Origin: DATGCT01 sp964639325
GTDB lineage: Bacteria; Patescibacteriota; Minisyncoccia; UBA6257; GWB1-50-10
Direction: 5' to 3'
DNA: 5,632 nt
Assembly (NCBI GenBank): GCA_964639325.1
Contig: CAZXDO010000030.1
Span: forward strand, 1 to 5,632
The notes beneath the pieces were generated by a model. The model saw nothing but the letters and a program-made list of their open reading frames with translations. It had not been told where the DNA came from and did not search any database. The position numbers and the translations under genes are program-made. Shown here one piece after another: positions 4,391-5,632 of the stretch (position 1 is its first letter; each line of letters begins with the position of its first letter).

Positions 4391-5632
4391 ATGATTGAAA
4401 CCAGTAAAAAAGAAAAAGCACTTTTGGTAGTTGCAAAAACTAAAGAAGAAAGTTGGAGCAGAAGGATGTTATCTTCAGAATTCAATGCTCTGGTTTTATC
4501 AACAGGGATTGAAGTAAAAAAAATAATAGATTTTAATTTACAACAACCTAATCCTTCGCTTTACATTGGAAAAGGAAAAGCTTCCCAGATAAAAGAGATT
4601 TTAGAACTAGAGGATATCAATGTAGTAATTTTTAATACCAACTTAAATTATAGTCAGCAAAGAAATCTTGAAGATATATTTCAAATAAAGACTCTAGATC
4701 GTACTCAACTTATTTTAGATATTTTTGCCAAGCATGCTAAAACTAAAGAAGGAAGCTTACAGGTTGAGCTGGCTCAGCTTCAGTACTTATTACCACGTTT
4801 ACGGGGCAAAGGTCTGATACTTTCACGCTTGGGAGGTGGGATAGGCACGCTTGGGCCGGGAGAAACAAAACTGGAAGTTGACAAAAGAAAGATTTCTGAA
4901 AAAATTACTCATATAAAACAGGAAATTAAACAAATAAGTCAGCACAGAGATGTTGCTAGGAAAAAGCGCCAGAAGCAGAAGATACCAGTTTGTTCGCTGG
5001 TGGGTTATACTAATGCCGGAAAAACTACCCTGTTTAACCTTTTAACCAAGAATCAACAAAAAACTTCGTCTAATCTTTTTACTACCTTAGATACAGTAAC
5101 CAGAAAAGTTAAAATTAAGGAAGGAATAGATATTATTATTTCTGATACTGTTGGTTTTATTCACAAGTTACCGCCGAATTTAATCGATGCTTTTAAAGCC
5201 ACTTTAGAGGAGTTAAATTATTCAGACCTTTTGCTTCATTTGATTGATGCAAGTGCGTTTAATATAAGCCAAATAAGAAGATCTGTGGATCAAGTCTTAA
5301 CTGACCTTGATCTTAACAAAAAAGAAAAAATTATTGTTTTTAACAAGATAGATAGCCTAGATCAAGTAACTCTAGAAAAAATGAAAGGGAGTTATCCGGA
5401 AATTATTTTTATTTCAGCATCAACCGGCGAGGGTGTAGATAGGTTAAAAGAAGAGATCCACCAGCATCTCTCTAAAAATTTTCTTGAATTAATTGTTAAA
5501 GTACCTATTTCGCGAATGGATTTAGTTAGTTTTTTACATAAAAATAGCCAATTATTAAAAGCAAGCTATGGCAGGAAAATTGTTTCTTGTTGGGTAAGAA
5601 TTTCAAAAGCAAAATTATCTTTTTTAAAAAAA
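4391..5632 (+). CDS. hflX: GTPase HflX, 3' end beyond the window
   Basis: HflX is a ribosome-binding GTPase that splits stalled or stress-inactivated 70S ribosomes. The frame is open for 414 codons with no stop before the window ends. The N-terminal domain shows YIGKGK (58-63), LDRTQLILDIFAKHAKTKEG (102-121) and LQVELAQLQYLLPRLRG (123-139), then the glycine-rich GGGIGTLGPGETKLE (148-162) and a charged helical linker. The GTPase domain has G1 GYTNAGKTTL (205-214), G2 in FTTLDTVTR, where most homologues have a TLDPT-like sequence, G3 DTVGF (252-256), G4 NKID (318-321) and G5 SASTGEG (341-347). The small C-terminal domain is under way by 367-414, so only a short tail should be missing. The start at 4391 fits the family N-terminus (KEKALLVV). 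No real Shine-Dalgarno precedes it; the upstream bases are repeat plus GACA. In E. coli hflX follows miaA and hfq. Confidence 0.96.
   Translation, partial: MIETSKKEKALLVVAKTKEESWSRRMLSSEFNALVLSTGIEVKKIIDFNLQQPNPSLYIGKGKASQIKEILELEDINVVIFNTNLNYSQQRNLEDIFQIKTLDRTQLILDIFAKHAKTKEGSLQVELAQLQYLLPRLRGKGLILSRLGGGIGTLGPGETKLEVDKRKISEKITHIKQEIKQISQHRDVARKKRQKQKIPVCSLVGYTNAGKTTLFNLLTKNQQKTSSNLFTTLDTVTRKVKIKEGIDIIISDTVGFIHKLPPNLIDAFKATLEELNYSDLLLHLIDASAFNISQIRRSVDQVLTDLDLNKKEKIIVFNKIDSLDQVTLEKMKGSYPEIIFISASTGEGVDRLKEEIHQHLSKNFLELIVKVPISRMDLVSFLHKNSQLLKASYGRKIVSCWVRISKAKLSFLKK

Noticed and set aside
3987..4436. 149-codon open frame on the - strand over miaA and the repeat
   Set aside because: It overlaps the well-supported miaA gene antisense. 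Its start and repetitive N-terminal part come from the ACGACAT array read backwards, which carries no stops.

Overview
The window is a compact, A+T-rich bacterial segment with four protein genes, all on the + strand. It reads as a chromosomal housekeeping region of an uncultured bacterium. Three main genes (ABC-F, miaA, hflX) lack a clear Shine-Dalgarno sequence, and short tandem repeats with a 7-bp unit are scattered through the second half. That style recalls uncultured lineages such as Omnitrophota, but this is a low-confidence guess from memory and needs a database search.

Layout: Bases 1-206 are non-coding, with a nested inverted repeat (29-148) and a possible 7-codon leader ORF with its own ribosome binding site (174-197). 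Bases 207-2132 encode a two-cassette ABC-F ribosome-associated ATPase of YheS/Uup type. The gap 2133-2221 holds a weak hairpin and a strong promoter-like sequence whose predicted start point falls on or a few bases before the miaB start codon. Then follow miaB (2222-3379), miaA (3399-4334) and hflX (4391 to the window edge, still open).

How the genes fit together: MiaA puts the dimethylallyl group on A37 of tRNAs reading UNN codons, and MiaB then methylthiolates the same base to ms2i6A, so the miaB-miaA pair is a complete two-step pathway. HflX is a ribosome-binding GTPase that splits stalled ribosomes. ABC-F proteins also act on the ribosome. The whole window is therefore about translation quality. 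In E. coli the order is miaA-hfq-hflX; here hfq is absent and the miaA-hflX gap is almost entirely a heptanucleotide array.

Most notable: four separate arrays of 7-bp repeats, each with a different unit but the same period and a shared AAANNNN form. Three lie in frame inside miaB and one fills the miaA-hflX gap. MiaB also ends without its usual TRAM domain. The ABC-F gene may be controlled through an upstream leader peptide, and miaB may be made from a leaderless mRNA.
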